In this document: positions 35,586-47,600 of the stretch, in pieces
Layout of the letters: each line of letters begins with the position of its first letter
Position numbering within the stretch: position 1 is the first letter of the stretch
Assembly (NCBI RefSeq): GCF_037325665.1
Contig: NC_090261.1
Span: forward strand, 61,074,815-61,138,814
DNA length: 64,000 nucleotides
Source: Littorina saxatilis
Lineage: Eukaryota > Mollusca > Gastropoda > Littorinimorpha > Littorinidae
Reading direction: 5' to 3'
The notes under the pieces: generated by a model
The model's database searches: none
What the model saw: only the letters and a program-made list of their open reading frames with translations
Told to the model about the DNA's origin: nothing
Made by a program: the position numbers and the translations under genes

Positions 35586-36134
35586 AACAAGTCGCGTAAG
35601 GCGAAAATACAACATTTAGTCAAGCTGTCGAACTCACAGAATGAAACTGAACGCACTGCATTTTTTCTCACCAAGACCGTATACTCGTAGCATCGTCAGT
35701 CCACCGCTCGTGGCAAAGGCAGTGAAATTGACTAGCCAGAATAGCGCTGTAGTGGTTGCGCTGCCGCTGAGCAGGATAGCACGCTTTTCTGTATCTCTGT
35801 TCTTTTTAACTTTCTGAGCTTGTTTTTGGCTCACGTAAGTGTAGCCTATGCGATCGTAACTTTGTCTGTCTGTGCGTGCGTGCGTGCGTGCGTGCGTCTG
35901 TGCGTGTGTATGTCTGTGGTAGAAACTCTAACATTTGAAGACGTCACATTACATTGACGTCACATTATGACGTAAGAGGGTTAGACGTCACGCGAAGGAA
36001 GTACTGACAGTCTCGGTCATTATTATTTTGAGCGCGCCGAGACTAGTTGGCAGTCGTGTCCTTGTAAGTAGGCTACATGCAGACAGACAGATCTAGATCT
36101 AGTGTCTCGCTTTCTTGCACAGTTTCACCTATGC

Positions 36135-36211
<77 letters not shown>

Positions 36212-36918
36212 TTGAGTTTGTGTTACTGTTTGTCGATTTCTTACGTGAGCCTTGATGGCTTCGCCTCTTGTTAATTCAAATATATCATATCTATATGTTT
36301 TTTGAATCAGGAACTGACAAGGAATAAGATGAAATTGTTTTTAAATCGAGTCGGGAAATTTAATTTCAATCATAATTTTCATATATTTAATTTTCAGAGC
36401 TGGTTTTTAATCCAAATATGACATATTTATATGTTTTTGGAATCAGAAAAATATGAAAAATAAGATAAAATTATGTTTGGATCGTTTCATACAAAAATAA
36501 TTTTAATTACAATTTTCAAATTTGTAATGACCAAACTCATTATTTAATTTTTAAGTCTCCAAGCTGAAATGCAATACCGAAGTCCAGCCTTCGTCTAAGA
36601 TTGCTTGACCAAAATTTCAATCCATTTGATCTAAAAATGAGGGCGTGACAGTGCGGCCTCAACTTTTACAAAAAGCCGGATATGACGTCATCAAAGACAT
36701 TTATCAAACAAAAGAAAAAAAATGTCCGGGGATATCATACTCAGGAACTCTCATGTAAAGTTTTATGAAGATCGGTCCAGTTGTTTTCTCTGAATCGCTC
36801 TACACATACACACAGACACACAGACACACACACACACACACACACACATACACCACGGCCCTCGTCTCGATTCCCCCTCTATGTTAAAACATTTAGTCAA
36901 AACTTGACTAAATGTAAT
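35586..36918 (+). mobile_element. Element A, complete copy with nested element B
   Basis: Both termini are present. Element B is inserted at 35828-36272; the A sequence resumes exactly where it broke off. Confidence 0.85.
35828..36272 (-). mobile_element. Element B copy inside element A
   Basis: 445 bp with the same 12-bp inverted repeats and a GGCTTCGCCTCTTGTT terminus. No target duplication is visible at the junctions. Contains TGACGTCA at 35955-35962. Confidence 0.87.
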
Positions 36919-37110
36919 AAGACGGAGTGGCTCGGTACCGGCAGTCACCAGTATCTCACAAAACACACCTTTCTATTTTTCACACATCTGTCAGCTTGCC
37001 TTCTTAGCTCAATCGTTAGTGAAATGCGCCAAAGATCATGAGGTCGCTGGTTCGAGACTTGCCATGGGCGCTCTATTTTTATTTTTTTTATTTAAAACTG
37101 AGATCTGTTT

Positions 37111-37286
37111 AAAAAAAACAAGAAAGGTAGGTTTTGAAACGTTTGTTATTGATAAAACAATACATTCACAGATATTTCGACCCAACGGTCTTTTAAGTGA
37201 ACAGAATTTTTTATATAAATATATCTGTGAATGTATTGTTTTGTCAACAACAAACGTTCCAACAACCTACCTTTCTTGTTTTTTTA
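37111..37286. mobile_element. Element M, long-TIR MITE
   Basis: 176 bp made almost wholly of two imperfect inverted arms of about 60 bp (AACAAGAAAGGTAGGTT; ACAATACATTCACAGATAT), with a short spacer. Confidence 0.8.
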
Positions 37287-37699
37287 TTCTGAATTTTGAA
37301 ACGTTGGCAGTTTCTTGGTTTTTGGATTTGAGATCTGATTAACTTATCCATCCCCCCCCCTCCCCCTTCTTAAGTTTCCTTTGCTCTATTCTTTATTCCA
37401 AGCATTTCGGTGATCGAACTGAGATCGCAACACCAAAGTAGCTTACGAGTCACTCGGCAATGCCGAATCACTGAATTCGTCCGTGAACCTAGCAACATGT
37501 GTCACTGGTTTCCGAGGCAAGACCGAAGAAGCATCAGTTAAAACAAATGCAGTAAATAAATACTTAAAATGGAGAAAAAAAATAAAGAAAAAAAGTTTTA
37601 TTTATGGCAAAAGATAAATCTACTTTGCATCGAGGTACTTCGACAGAATCTCGCTGACACCTGCGAACGAACCGCATCTCTCGCTACAGTCAGTCCGGC

Positions 37700-38430
37700 C
37701 GTGAAGGGGTCTATGTTGACCAAAAGAGTGGGATTCCCTGTAGGTGGAGTTCCTGTAGTGGGATTCCCTGTATACAGGGTGGAGTTTAATATCAATAAAA
37801 CTTGCAAACCATACTCGAATTTCTATCAGAAATATCAAAAAAGATCGAAAATCATCAAATTCTACCGATGTCGCTGAGCATCACGTTACTTTCAGCGAGA
37901 TAAAGCGAAACGCTACAGGAACTCCGCCCAGTGGTATCTCCTGTATACAGGGAATCCACCTACAGGAACTCCACCCAGGGGCGGACCTAGTTGTGGATAA
38001 GGGGGTGGTTCCAAATTGGAGCAGGGGTCCAGGGGCCCGGCGCTCAGGCCCCGGTGGGGTCCAGGGGCAAAGCCCTGGTGGGGGGTCTGGGGGGCTTAGC
38101 TGAAAGAATTTTATTTTTTTAGGTCAATCGGAGGCCTCTCCTGGAAGAGAACAAGGTATCTATTCAGTAAATATGCGTGTACAAATATGTGCACCTTTGA
38201 CTTTGAGAAGGCAATGTGCTATTTTATATGAACTACTATTTCAGTATAGCATTTGGAAGGAAGGAAAGCACAAGCGCTTTATTTTTTTACTAAAAAAAAC
38301 AACAACAACAAAAACGGATGGGGGGGGGGGGGGGGGGGGGTTCCGGGCACCCAGGAACCCCCCCTAGGTCCGCCCCTGCCACCTACAGGGAATCCCACTC
38401 TTTTGGTCGACAGAGATCCCATCAGCGTCA
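37700..38430. mobile_element. Element L, long-TIR element with nested K
   Basis: Inverted arms around AAAAGAGTGGGATTCCCTGT and GGTGG lie at 37722-37751 and 38380-38405, extended by CAGTCCGGC at both ends. Element K is inserted between them. Confidence 0.65.
37977..38377. mobile_element. Element K, AGGGGCGGACCTAG TIR MITE
   Basis: 401 bp from AGGGGCGGACCTAG to CTAGGTCCGCCCCT (perfect 14-bp TIRs). It includes a G run of about 19-20 at 38321-38340 that could form a quadruplex. A degenerate relative of its left part is at about 5540-5650. Confidence 0.82.
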
Positions 38431-38518
38431 GTCCGGCGCTAATCAGTGACCGTGCTGTTGCCGAAACTATACACGTCTTTCTGAATCCAATACTGATCAT
38501 AATTGTCAATCTCGCTTA

Positions 38519-38975
38519 GACGGGCGCAGTGGCGTGGTGGTAAGACGTGGGCCTCCTCATCGGGAGGTCGTGAGTTCGAATCCCCCCCGTCGCGATATAA
38601 CCTTCGTGGTTGAAAACGACGTTAAACACCAAATAAAGAAAGAAAGTTCGAATCCCGGTCGCTGCCGCCTGGTGGGAGATTTTTCCGATCTCCCACTAGG
38701 TCAACTTATGTGCAGACCTGCTCACTTAACCCCCTTCGTGTGTACACGCAAGCACAAGACCAAGTGCGCACGAAAAAGATCCTGTAATCCATGTCAGAGT
38801 TCGGTGGGTTATAGAAACACGAAAATACCCAGCATGCTTCCTCAGAAAGCGGCGTATGGCTGCCTAAATGGCGGGGTAAAAACGGTCATACACGTAAAAT
38901 TCCACTCGTGCAAAAACACGAGTGTACGTGAGAGTTTCAGCCCACGAACGCAGAAGAAGAAGAAAAAGAAGAACA
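38519..38975 (+). mobile_element. S3 SINE, head type beta, with nested S1
   Basis: The head GGGCGCAGTGGCGTGGTGGT ends in a canonical B box (GAGTTCGAATCC); the body matches the other S3 copies and the tail is (GAA)n. The head is split by a 60-bp S1 insertion. Confidence 0.87.
38585..38644 (+). mobile_element. S1 fragment inserted in an S3 SINE
   Basis: 60 bp of S1 3' end flanked by AGTTCGAATCCC at 38573-38584 and 38645-38656. The duplicated target is the B box of the S3 tRNA-like head. Confidence 0.88.
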
Positions 38976-39778
38976 GCGATTAGAAACTCCTACACAAACA
39001 CAAATAATGATTTACAGGGTGAGCAGCCGGTGCTTGAGCCCCCAGGCCCCAGATCTGGCTCGACGTTTTCATCTTTCGCCGTGTTGATAGTTTCGCTTCT
39101 CGGCCTCGTTGATCTAGTATTAACTCTACACTGAACCAAAAAAAAACCACCCTTCGATAGTACTGCGGATGAGCGACCTTGTGTACCTTACATTCATGAG
39201 GCCAAATTTGTCCAACCAATTTGTTTTATTTTAACTTAGAAATTTGATTCATCCTAAAATGTTTTCCTTCTTACTCAAGGGACGTAACCACTCAGTACAC
39301 GTTTTCGAAGAATTCGATTTTGGGGGTGAAATCTATTAAATTTTACCACCAATTTTCTTCACATGCAAGAAACTGACATGCTTTTCGTCCATAACTAATT
39401 TCACTTCTTAATTTTACCAGGAAACAACATTTCAGTCTTGACTGAATATATGTCGAGGGGGATATGTACACAGGCGAAAGATGAAATCGTGACTCCAGCC
39501 ACGGCCATAAAAAAGCCGTGTTTTAATCCTTCACAAATGTTTACATAGTCTGCTCTCGTGCGACAAATGAGTGTTTTCTGGTGCCGATCGAACGGGCAGA
39601 ATGGGGCTGTAACAGCCGGATCCACGAAAAGGAAGCCCCAAAACGAAAGTAGTCACGTGACTAGCACACAAACTATTCAGAGTATCGTCCCTTGACCTTG
39701 TTTATCCTATGTTTTCACTGCCAACAACAGTGCAGTGCACTCGTTCATGCAAGTGAAAAACATCGAAGAAACAAACAG
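38976..39778. other. FN3K upstream region
   Basis: Presumed FN3K promoter and 5' UTR, free of recognisable repeats. Contains the E-box palindrome at 39651-39662. Confidence 0.5.
39651..39662. promoter_or_regulatory. E-box palindrome (CLEAR-type) upstream of FN3K
   Basis: AGTCACGTGACT is a 12-bp perfect palindrome whose core GTCACGTGAC equals the CLEAR site bound by TFEB/MITF-type bHLH-Zip factors. It lies 118 bp before the ATG at 39779. Function is inferred from the match and position. Confidence 0.45.
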
Positions 39779-39953
39779 ATGGCTGTGTTTCAGAATATCG
39801 AACCTGAAATCAGACAGCTAGCAGCTGTCAGACGATACTCTGAGGTTTTCCACAGAAGTCGGCGGAGGTATCGTGAATGAGGCAGGTCTTTTCGCCTCGC
39901 AGCAGACGACAAAAACCTACTTCGTCAAGTACAATGCCGGGGGAATGGTCTGT
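39779..39953 (+). CDS. FN3K: FN3K exon 1, with an apparent frame break
   Basis: ATG 39779 opens MAVFQNIEPEIRQLA, a plausible FN3K N-terminus, but this frame ends at 39880. The conserved TEVGGGIVNEAG to TYFVKY frame is open only after a TAG at 39819-39821, one base out of register. A one-base error or indel near 39817-39831 would explain both. The donor is either GTATGT after 39953 or GTCTGT after 39947; both leave phase 0. If the frame break is real, the copy would need an upstream exon. Confidence 0.7.
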
Positions 39954-41596
39954 GTATGTCCGTGGTTCTGTGTTTATTGTGCGAGTATGTGTGTGTGTGT
40001 GTGTGTGTGTGTGTTCCGCTGTTTTCAAGGCAAGTGCCAAGGAGAAAAACTTGGGCTGTGCCTACCCGGCCGGAAACTTCACAGGCATAGAGTGTTGCTT
40101 TTATCATAGACCTATATTATAGGTCCCTGCTTTTATATTGAATAATTGATCTCAAATTACCCAGTCTATGGTCAGTACTTTTTTTGCCCAAGAAGAGAAT
40201 GTTCGGTACTTTTTACACTGTAAGCTGTTGCCACAGTTGGGGAGGGAGGAGAGGAGGGGGGGGGGGGGGGGGGGCGGTGGTTAGCCCAGTCCACTAAAGA
40301 TATACATGCAATTACATACTGCTGTTTTTTTTCCCTCGATTGCATTTACCCAGAAAAAGTAATTAACTCACACTGGGATCACACTAGAATTAAAAAAAAT
40401 GTGTAAGGCATATTCAACATAGGACAAATGCATCGCAGAGCAATGTTTTGCTGCCTCACTTTAGAATGCCAGAACAAGTTTTTGTGAAAGAGCAGCTGTA
40501 ATTGCCAGAGATGCAATTATCACAAAACAGAAGCTGTGTTTTGATATGTCTAAAAGCAAAGGGTACACTTTTCTTGGCATACAATTAGCACTGGAGAAAA
40601 AAAAGGCAAATTATTTGTACGTATGCCATATGCGTCACAAGGAAAAAAACCTTAGCGAGTTTTCAAATGCATTAAATATGCAAAAATCATGTGTCGTGCA
40701 AACCCTGCTGATAGCATACTTGGACAAGATAAATCTGTGGTTTGTCCAAATGCAGCATGATAATCAAATGATATATTCAGCATATTCCATTTATGACAGT
40801 CTTTTCCACTGATTTTCAGAGTCAGAGAATGTTTGACACAGAGCAACAAAGTCTTCAACTTTTAGCCAGCACAGGTTGTGTAATTACTGTACCAGCATCT
40901 TTTAAGGTAAGATTTCAGCTACAAATTCCTTTGTACATTATGACCTGAGTAATTCAGGCTATATTATATTATAAACATAATGACGTATTAATGTGTCAGA
41001 ATAAACTCGTTCAGAGAATAAGTTGTTTTAGGATGATTGGTTAAGGGACACTGTTTACAAACTGAAGTGTTTCCATTCATCACAACCCTAGTGCCATCTG
41101 GTAAAGTAGGCCAAGCTCCTGTGAGTAGGCTAAGTTACTCTAATGTCGTGCAGGAAAAGTCACACATTTAGTCTGCATGCAATTAGTCAGAATGTTAGTT
41201 TCAAAATACAATAAGTCAATTTAGATCACTGTTTGTCGGCTGTGGACGTTATCCCTTTAAAGGCACAGTCCTTCTCGTATAAATGATTCGACCACAGTGT
41301 CAGATTTCGCCAGGCTTTAATATGGGATAAGGCCATCCCTCCACTGTTACACACAGAGAAAAAATTAACAGCCTGGCTGCTTTAAATGCAGAGTGGGAAT
41401 TTGCTTATGACTTGATTTCTTAAAATCAACGAATCTCAGTCTTAAAAATAAAAAAAATTAAATGTAGATTCTGCACAGGAAGCGGTGTTGATATTTGGTA
41501 TCTGACCAAGTGGAAGGATAATCTTATCCTATATAGAACCTGGGCAAATCTGAGGTGAGCAAAAATGCTTTCACAAAAACAATGCAATATGTTTTA

Positions 41597-41629
<33 letters not shown>

Positions 41630-44600
41630 GTGTTTGCATGTGCAGACAATCCTGGAGCAGTCCATGTGCTGGAGTACATTAAGGATTTGAAACCACTGAC
41701 TGACCATTGGGCAATATTTGGCAAGCAGATGGGTAGGTATGTGTTCAGTCTACTGCATTTTTTTCTGTGCATGGAACTAGTGTTACAGTGATAAATTTTT
41801 TTTCTGTGCACTTGTGTGTGAGTGTGTGTGTGTGGGGGGGGGTGTGTGAGTGTGTGTGTGGGTGTGTGTGTGTGAATGCGTGTGTGTGGTTGTAATAGTT
41901 AACCTTTCAGATACTTAACATGGAACTTTGATTCATCTTTTTCTCTCATTTTGAATCAACAAACTATTAAATTTCCTAAAAAAAAGATTACTGCAACAAG
42001 TTATTATTTATGTCTGAACGGTTGCAAATTGCAACTGAAAAAGACATCTGTCCTCTCTAATGGACTAATGATCCCTTAAATTCTCACGTAAATGTACACC
42101 TATTACTATTAGGGAAATGCTGGTGATGCTCTAAAACAAACCTCTGTCCTGTCCTGTGGTTTACTATTTTAACCTCTTCGCTGCCAGCAAGTAATGACAA
42201 CTTACAGTGTGCCTTTGATGTATGAATGAATATAACACATACACTCACATTGTTTTTTTAATTTTATTTGCTGTTGGTATTTGTTGTTGTTTTGTTTTGC
42301 TTTTGAAAGGTTTGTTATCCGTGAAGCAGTTTATTCAGGACTACAAGCAGAGATAGGGTTTAACTACTTAGTCCATTTCTTGAATATTGTGTATTTTTTG
42401 CAGGCTCCACAGCTACAATGCAGAGTTGTTGCAAAGAGCGAAAGCAGGTGCACAGTCTGTACACCAGAAAGGTGACACTGGACAGGTAGAAGCTGTTGAC
42501 AAGTTCGGGAGTACCTGGGAACATTACATTGGCACTTTCACACCTGGCAAAGGGTGGAGGAATTCTTGGCAGGTATGAAATCAAGCCCTTCCTAAGCTCT
42601 CCCCCCCCCCCCCCCCCCCCCCCCTGCATCAAAGTATTAGCAAAAATAATTGCTTTTTTACAACCAGCCCTCATCCTGAAGAGGGATTACACAAACAATA
42701 TTTATTGCAGGAACTTGATACATGTTTTAAATGCAATGAAAAAAATGAGAGAGAGAGAGGGAGAGAGAGACAGAGAGAGACACAGAGAGAGAGAGAGAGA
42801 GAGAGAGCGTCTTTGGGTAACAGGAATGATGTATGGGATTGTGTGTGAAAAAAAAAGAGTCATGAAGTTTTTAAATGAGCTGGTCTGGAACTTCAAGAGA
42901 ATGATATTATTAAATCCTGTATGAAAACTGAACATACTGTTTCTGGTTTCTGTTTTACAGGAATTGTTCATTGGTGATATCCTTCAGCCATTGGTGTCTG
43001 GAGTTGTGGAAAAGGTTGGTTAACTCATCCTCATTGCTTTTGACTTCCAGTGTTGTAAAATAGAAAGAAGGCTGTTGGAAACAGCCACCCCTGTTGATGA
43101 CACAACCATTTGTCGAGGGTAGCGTAGGCACCCGGTCTGCTCCCCGCCTAAAAAAGGCCAGTGCCGTTCCGTCTTCGAGGGACTGCGTGGGTTTCATTTC
43201 GGAGTTTTCCTTCTCCTAGACGAGTTTCCTTCCATGGATGATGAACCTCCTCTACCCTCGTTTTGAATTCAGAGTGGTCTTCTCTTAGGATAGCTGCCTG
43301 CCAGGGTTGACGAGCCTATCCTGCCCGGCTATTTGACCCATAGCTGGAGGTTGGTTCGTGGGCACCTGGGCGTTTCCACACACCGGTGGGCCCGCATGCC
43401 GCACGTCTAGGGGCCAACCTCCTCCGAGTCCTTGTAGTCTAGCCTGGGGCCTTGAGGTACCCAGTTTACGCCTGTCGCCGCGATGGAGGCACTACATAGG
43501 GCTTGTTGTGGAGAGGTTATTGTACTGGCAGGAGAGACTGACGCATTCTGCTCTCTTTTCGCATTGTCCTAAAAAGGACAGACGGTGCTAGCCAGCGATG
43601 AGGGCTGAAAGCGAGAAGTGACAAGCACAAGACACTTCGCCAACACACTAGACACATCACACAACCGTTTGGCAGGCAGCCACCCCTGTCATTGCTCTGA
43701 CTTTTCGCGCAGGTCATTATGATAGTCATAGTGATCGATAGGCAAGGGGGCACTGACAGAGACGTCGCCGCCAGGACTGGGAAGGCACGAGCAGCCTACA
43801 TCATGTTGAAGAACATCTGGGCCTCTAGAGAGATGAGCATAACCACCAAGCTGCGCATCTTCAACTCCAATGTCAAATCGGTTCTACTCTACGGCTCTGA
43901 GACATGGAGAATGACCAAGGTGACACAGCAGAAGATTCAGACTTTCATTAACACCTGTCTGAGGCGCATCTTCAAGATCAGATGGACAGACAAGATCTGC
44001 AACGAAGAGCTGTGGCAAAGGGCGGGCCAAGAGTCCGTTAACAGCCAGATTCTGAGGAGAAAATGGGGCTGGATTGGACACACCCTTAGGAAACCAACAT
44101 CCAGCATCACCCGCCAGGCTCTCACTTGGAACCCGCAGGGGAAAAGAAAGAGAGGGAGGCCAAGAAACAGCTGGAGGCGGGACACAGAGGCAGAACAGCC
44201 CAGAACAGGGTGCGATGAAGAAATGTCGTCAATGGCCTATGCTCCGCTGGGAGCAAATTAGGGCCTAAGTAAAAGTAAGATTATGATAGTCCACTATTTT
44301 TCCATGAAATTAACTAAAGCAGCAGGCAGTTTTGTATCAGAAATATTGCCTAGTTCATCTTGACAGAGGAATCTGGAGTTTTTTGGATACAGTGGAGTCC
44401 GGGTACAACGAATCTCAAGGGAGATACATTTTAGTTCGTTATATCAGTAATTCGCTGTAGAGTTTTCAACCCTAAATGGCCTCAAGACAAGTTTTCCCAC
44501 TCACCTTCAAATGATCGTCCCATCGATCTTTCCTTGGAGAGTACAATCTCTGCATGTTTTCAACAGCTTCATAATATAATTCATAGAGAGGCATAGTTCA

Positions 44601-47600
44601 AATGTTCACTTTACTGTAATTTTAGAAGTAAAATTTAAAAAGTCGTGTAAAAGCATGTACCGTATTTTCCGGGTCATAAGGCGCGACTTTTTTCCTCCTC
44701 AAAGAAAATAATCAAAGAGACCGCTTGAGTACCAGTCAAACAACTTGTGATAATGCATGTTTCAGCCACTAGGTACTACCCTGGCCATGTTTCCTCTCAA
44801 GACATCAAAGAGACCGCCCCATAGGTTAAACTCGGTCACTGACCCCGGTGCAGGAAGTGTTTCCTCTCTCAGATATATATGACAGGGGAACCACCTCTCA
44901 TAGCTAAAACTGGGTCATTGACCCCTGGGAAGAAGGTCAGTGTCAAGGCATCACAATGGGCCTGCCTTTGATCTCGCCGCACACACAGAGCACACATATT
45001 TCCACTCTGTATTCTTCTATATATATATACGACTAGTGTCTGTGTGTCTGTGTGTCTGTGTATCTGTCTGTCTGTGTATCTGTCTGTGTATCTGTCTGTG
45101 CGCGATGCACGGCCAAAGTTCTCGATGGATCTGCTTCAAATTTGGTGGGCATATTCAGGTAGACCCGGGACACGACACAACCTGGTCGATATTTCAACAC
45201 GTGCTCTCAGCGCGCAGCGCGGAACCGATTTTGGTTCCACCTCAGCTATTTTGGTTCCACCTCAGCTACCCGGGCCCCCATACCGACACACCATAGCCGC
45301 TACACCACATCACAACGCCAAAGTTCTCGGTGGATCTTTTTCAAATTTGGACACCGTATTCAGCTACACCCCGGACACAATATCATCGATGAGATATTTC
45401 AACACGTGCTCTCAGCGCGCAGCGCTGAACTCATTTTCGTTTTTGTGTTCATTTCACCATTATAAGTAACTCTTCCTTATCTTCTCCAGTGTTTGGCGTT
45501 TATCTCCCTTCCTTCGTGTGGCTTTCCCGTTCAGTTGTAAGTTACTACACTGCGCTGTCCACTGCGCTGAGCGTCTTCGGATATATTCCCGGCGTTCTGT
45601 TACTGTTACTATTTTTAGAAGGTCAACGCAGTGTACAGAACGTAAATTGGACCCGTAAATTATCCTCACTGTAAAAGTGCAAAGGTCGAATCAATTTATA
45701 GCCACGCGAAAAATACACTGTCATCTACAGTATCTCTCTATAGATACGGCTTCTCTGTGTTTTTGTGTGTGTGTGTGTGAGTGTGTGTGTCTCTATGTAA
45801 GCAACACCTGTGCATTGTTCAGTTCTGTTTGTGATGTGGTCTGGCGGCTTTTATGTAATTTTATGTACTGGCCTTCCTTTGAGAAGCCATAACTTGCTCA
45901 GTCCTGTTTGAGTGGAGTTCGCCTCCAAAGGTGATTAACACGGTTACATTCGTCGACAAGGATGGGACTCGATATGGTCAGGAATGGATTTATGGCCACT
46001 GAATCATTTTCGTGCTGTTCCCATTCCACGAATCTGGGAGGGACCTAAGCTTGGCGGGTCCATAGTTCGGACCCGGCGAAGCCGGCGTACGGCTCTAAGT
46101 ACTTCTTCCCGGCGAAGCCGGCTACCCGGCGAAGCGGGTATTCATTCTAGTCCTTTGATATGCGGCTTATTTTCATTCTTCGACTGTTTGTTACCGGTAT
46201 ACTTTTACTTGTTCTGGGGGATGAAAACGTGTTTGTTATAAGAGGGGTTCGTTATGCAAATGAGTTCAAAAGGTTTGTTTGTAGCCGGAAAGTAACAAGT
46301 AAGAAATAGAAGGCTGTCTGCCGGGAAATCAATGGCAGTTTGTTAAAAGCGGGATTTCGTTATACCCAGGTTCGTTATAGCTGGACTCCACTGTACTAGG
46401 ATACAACTGATCATAAAAACATACATAGTGGCAACAGTTACAATACATTACAGTCGGACATTTCTGTTTCTGACCCACATAACAAATAACAGAGTTGCAC
46501 TGTCTTGCAGTGTAGTGTATTGGGTTGGGACCTGCCAAAAGCGCGTTCCTACATTGCATGTGGCCTTTTATGACAGATAAATTTAGGTTAAGATAGTAGA
46601 CAAATAGACAACAGAGGGTATTCTTTCATGGGAGGTGTTCGTTCTAGCTCTTGGTTTAAACAATGTTTATTCATATTTACATGTTCAGGAAATGTACATC
46701 GACATAGGGTGAAGACAACAACAAGCCTACGGCTTATGGTGGTGTCTTCAAACACATTTACAATAAGAACATGGCAGACAAGCCCTTACACAGTAAACAA
46801 GAAGAGCAAACGCTCGATCGAGTCACTTTCGCAGTTCTGAATATTATATGAGGCATCAGATGGACAGGAAGAAATTGCTATTCACAACACAATGAGTCAC
46901 GTTCACATAAAATTTGAGCCCGGTCACTTTTATAGTTTCCGAGAAAAGCCCAACGTTAAGTTGTGTGTTGCCGAACAGAAAAGGCTAGTTATCTCCCTTG
47001 TTTTTCTGATAACGTTCGTAAAAGGCTACAGATGTAAATACTTTGATGTAAAGAATAATCCTACAAAGTTTCAATCACATCCGATGAACTTTGTCAAAGA
47101 TATAAAATGTCTAATTTTTCCTTTGACGCTGACCTGTGACCTTGAAAAAGGTCAAAGGTCAACGAAACCATCGTTAAAGTGTAGAGGTCATTGGAGGTCA
47201 CGACTAAACAAAATATGAGCCCGATCGCTTTGATAGTTTCCGAGAAAAGTCCAACGTTAAGGTGGTGTCTACGGACGGCCGGCCGGACGGCCGGCCGGAC
47301 AGACTAACACTGACCGATTACATAGAGTCACTTTTTCTCAAGTGACTCAATAAAAACAATCCGTAAATTTTACTCAAAATATTTACCAAATTTAGGAGAG
47401 AAAAGAAAAGACGAAAAGAAGGTGAGAAAACACCAAAGAAAATAAAGTAAACACACATACACGTTCTAGCTCTTATTGGAAGGGTCTCACATGGCAAGTA
47501 CTACGTACTGTAGTGTATTTGTTGTTTTAGGCTACATGTAGTGTATTTGTTGTTTTAGTGATAATGTGATAATGTATAAACAACTAGGGCTGTTTTCAGT

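Noticed and set aside
42702-42971. SLSLSL-rich minus ORF
   Set aside because: A read-through of a (GA)n run between FN3K exons 4 and 5.
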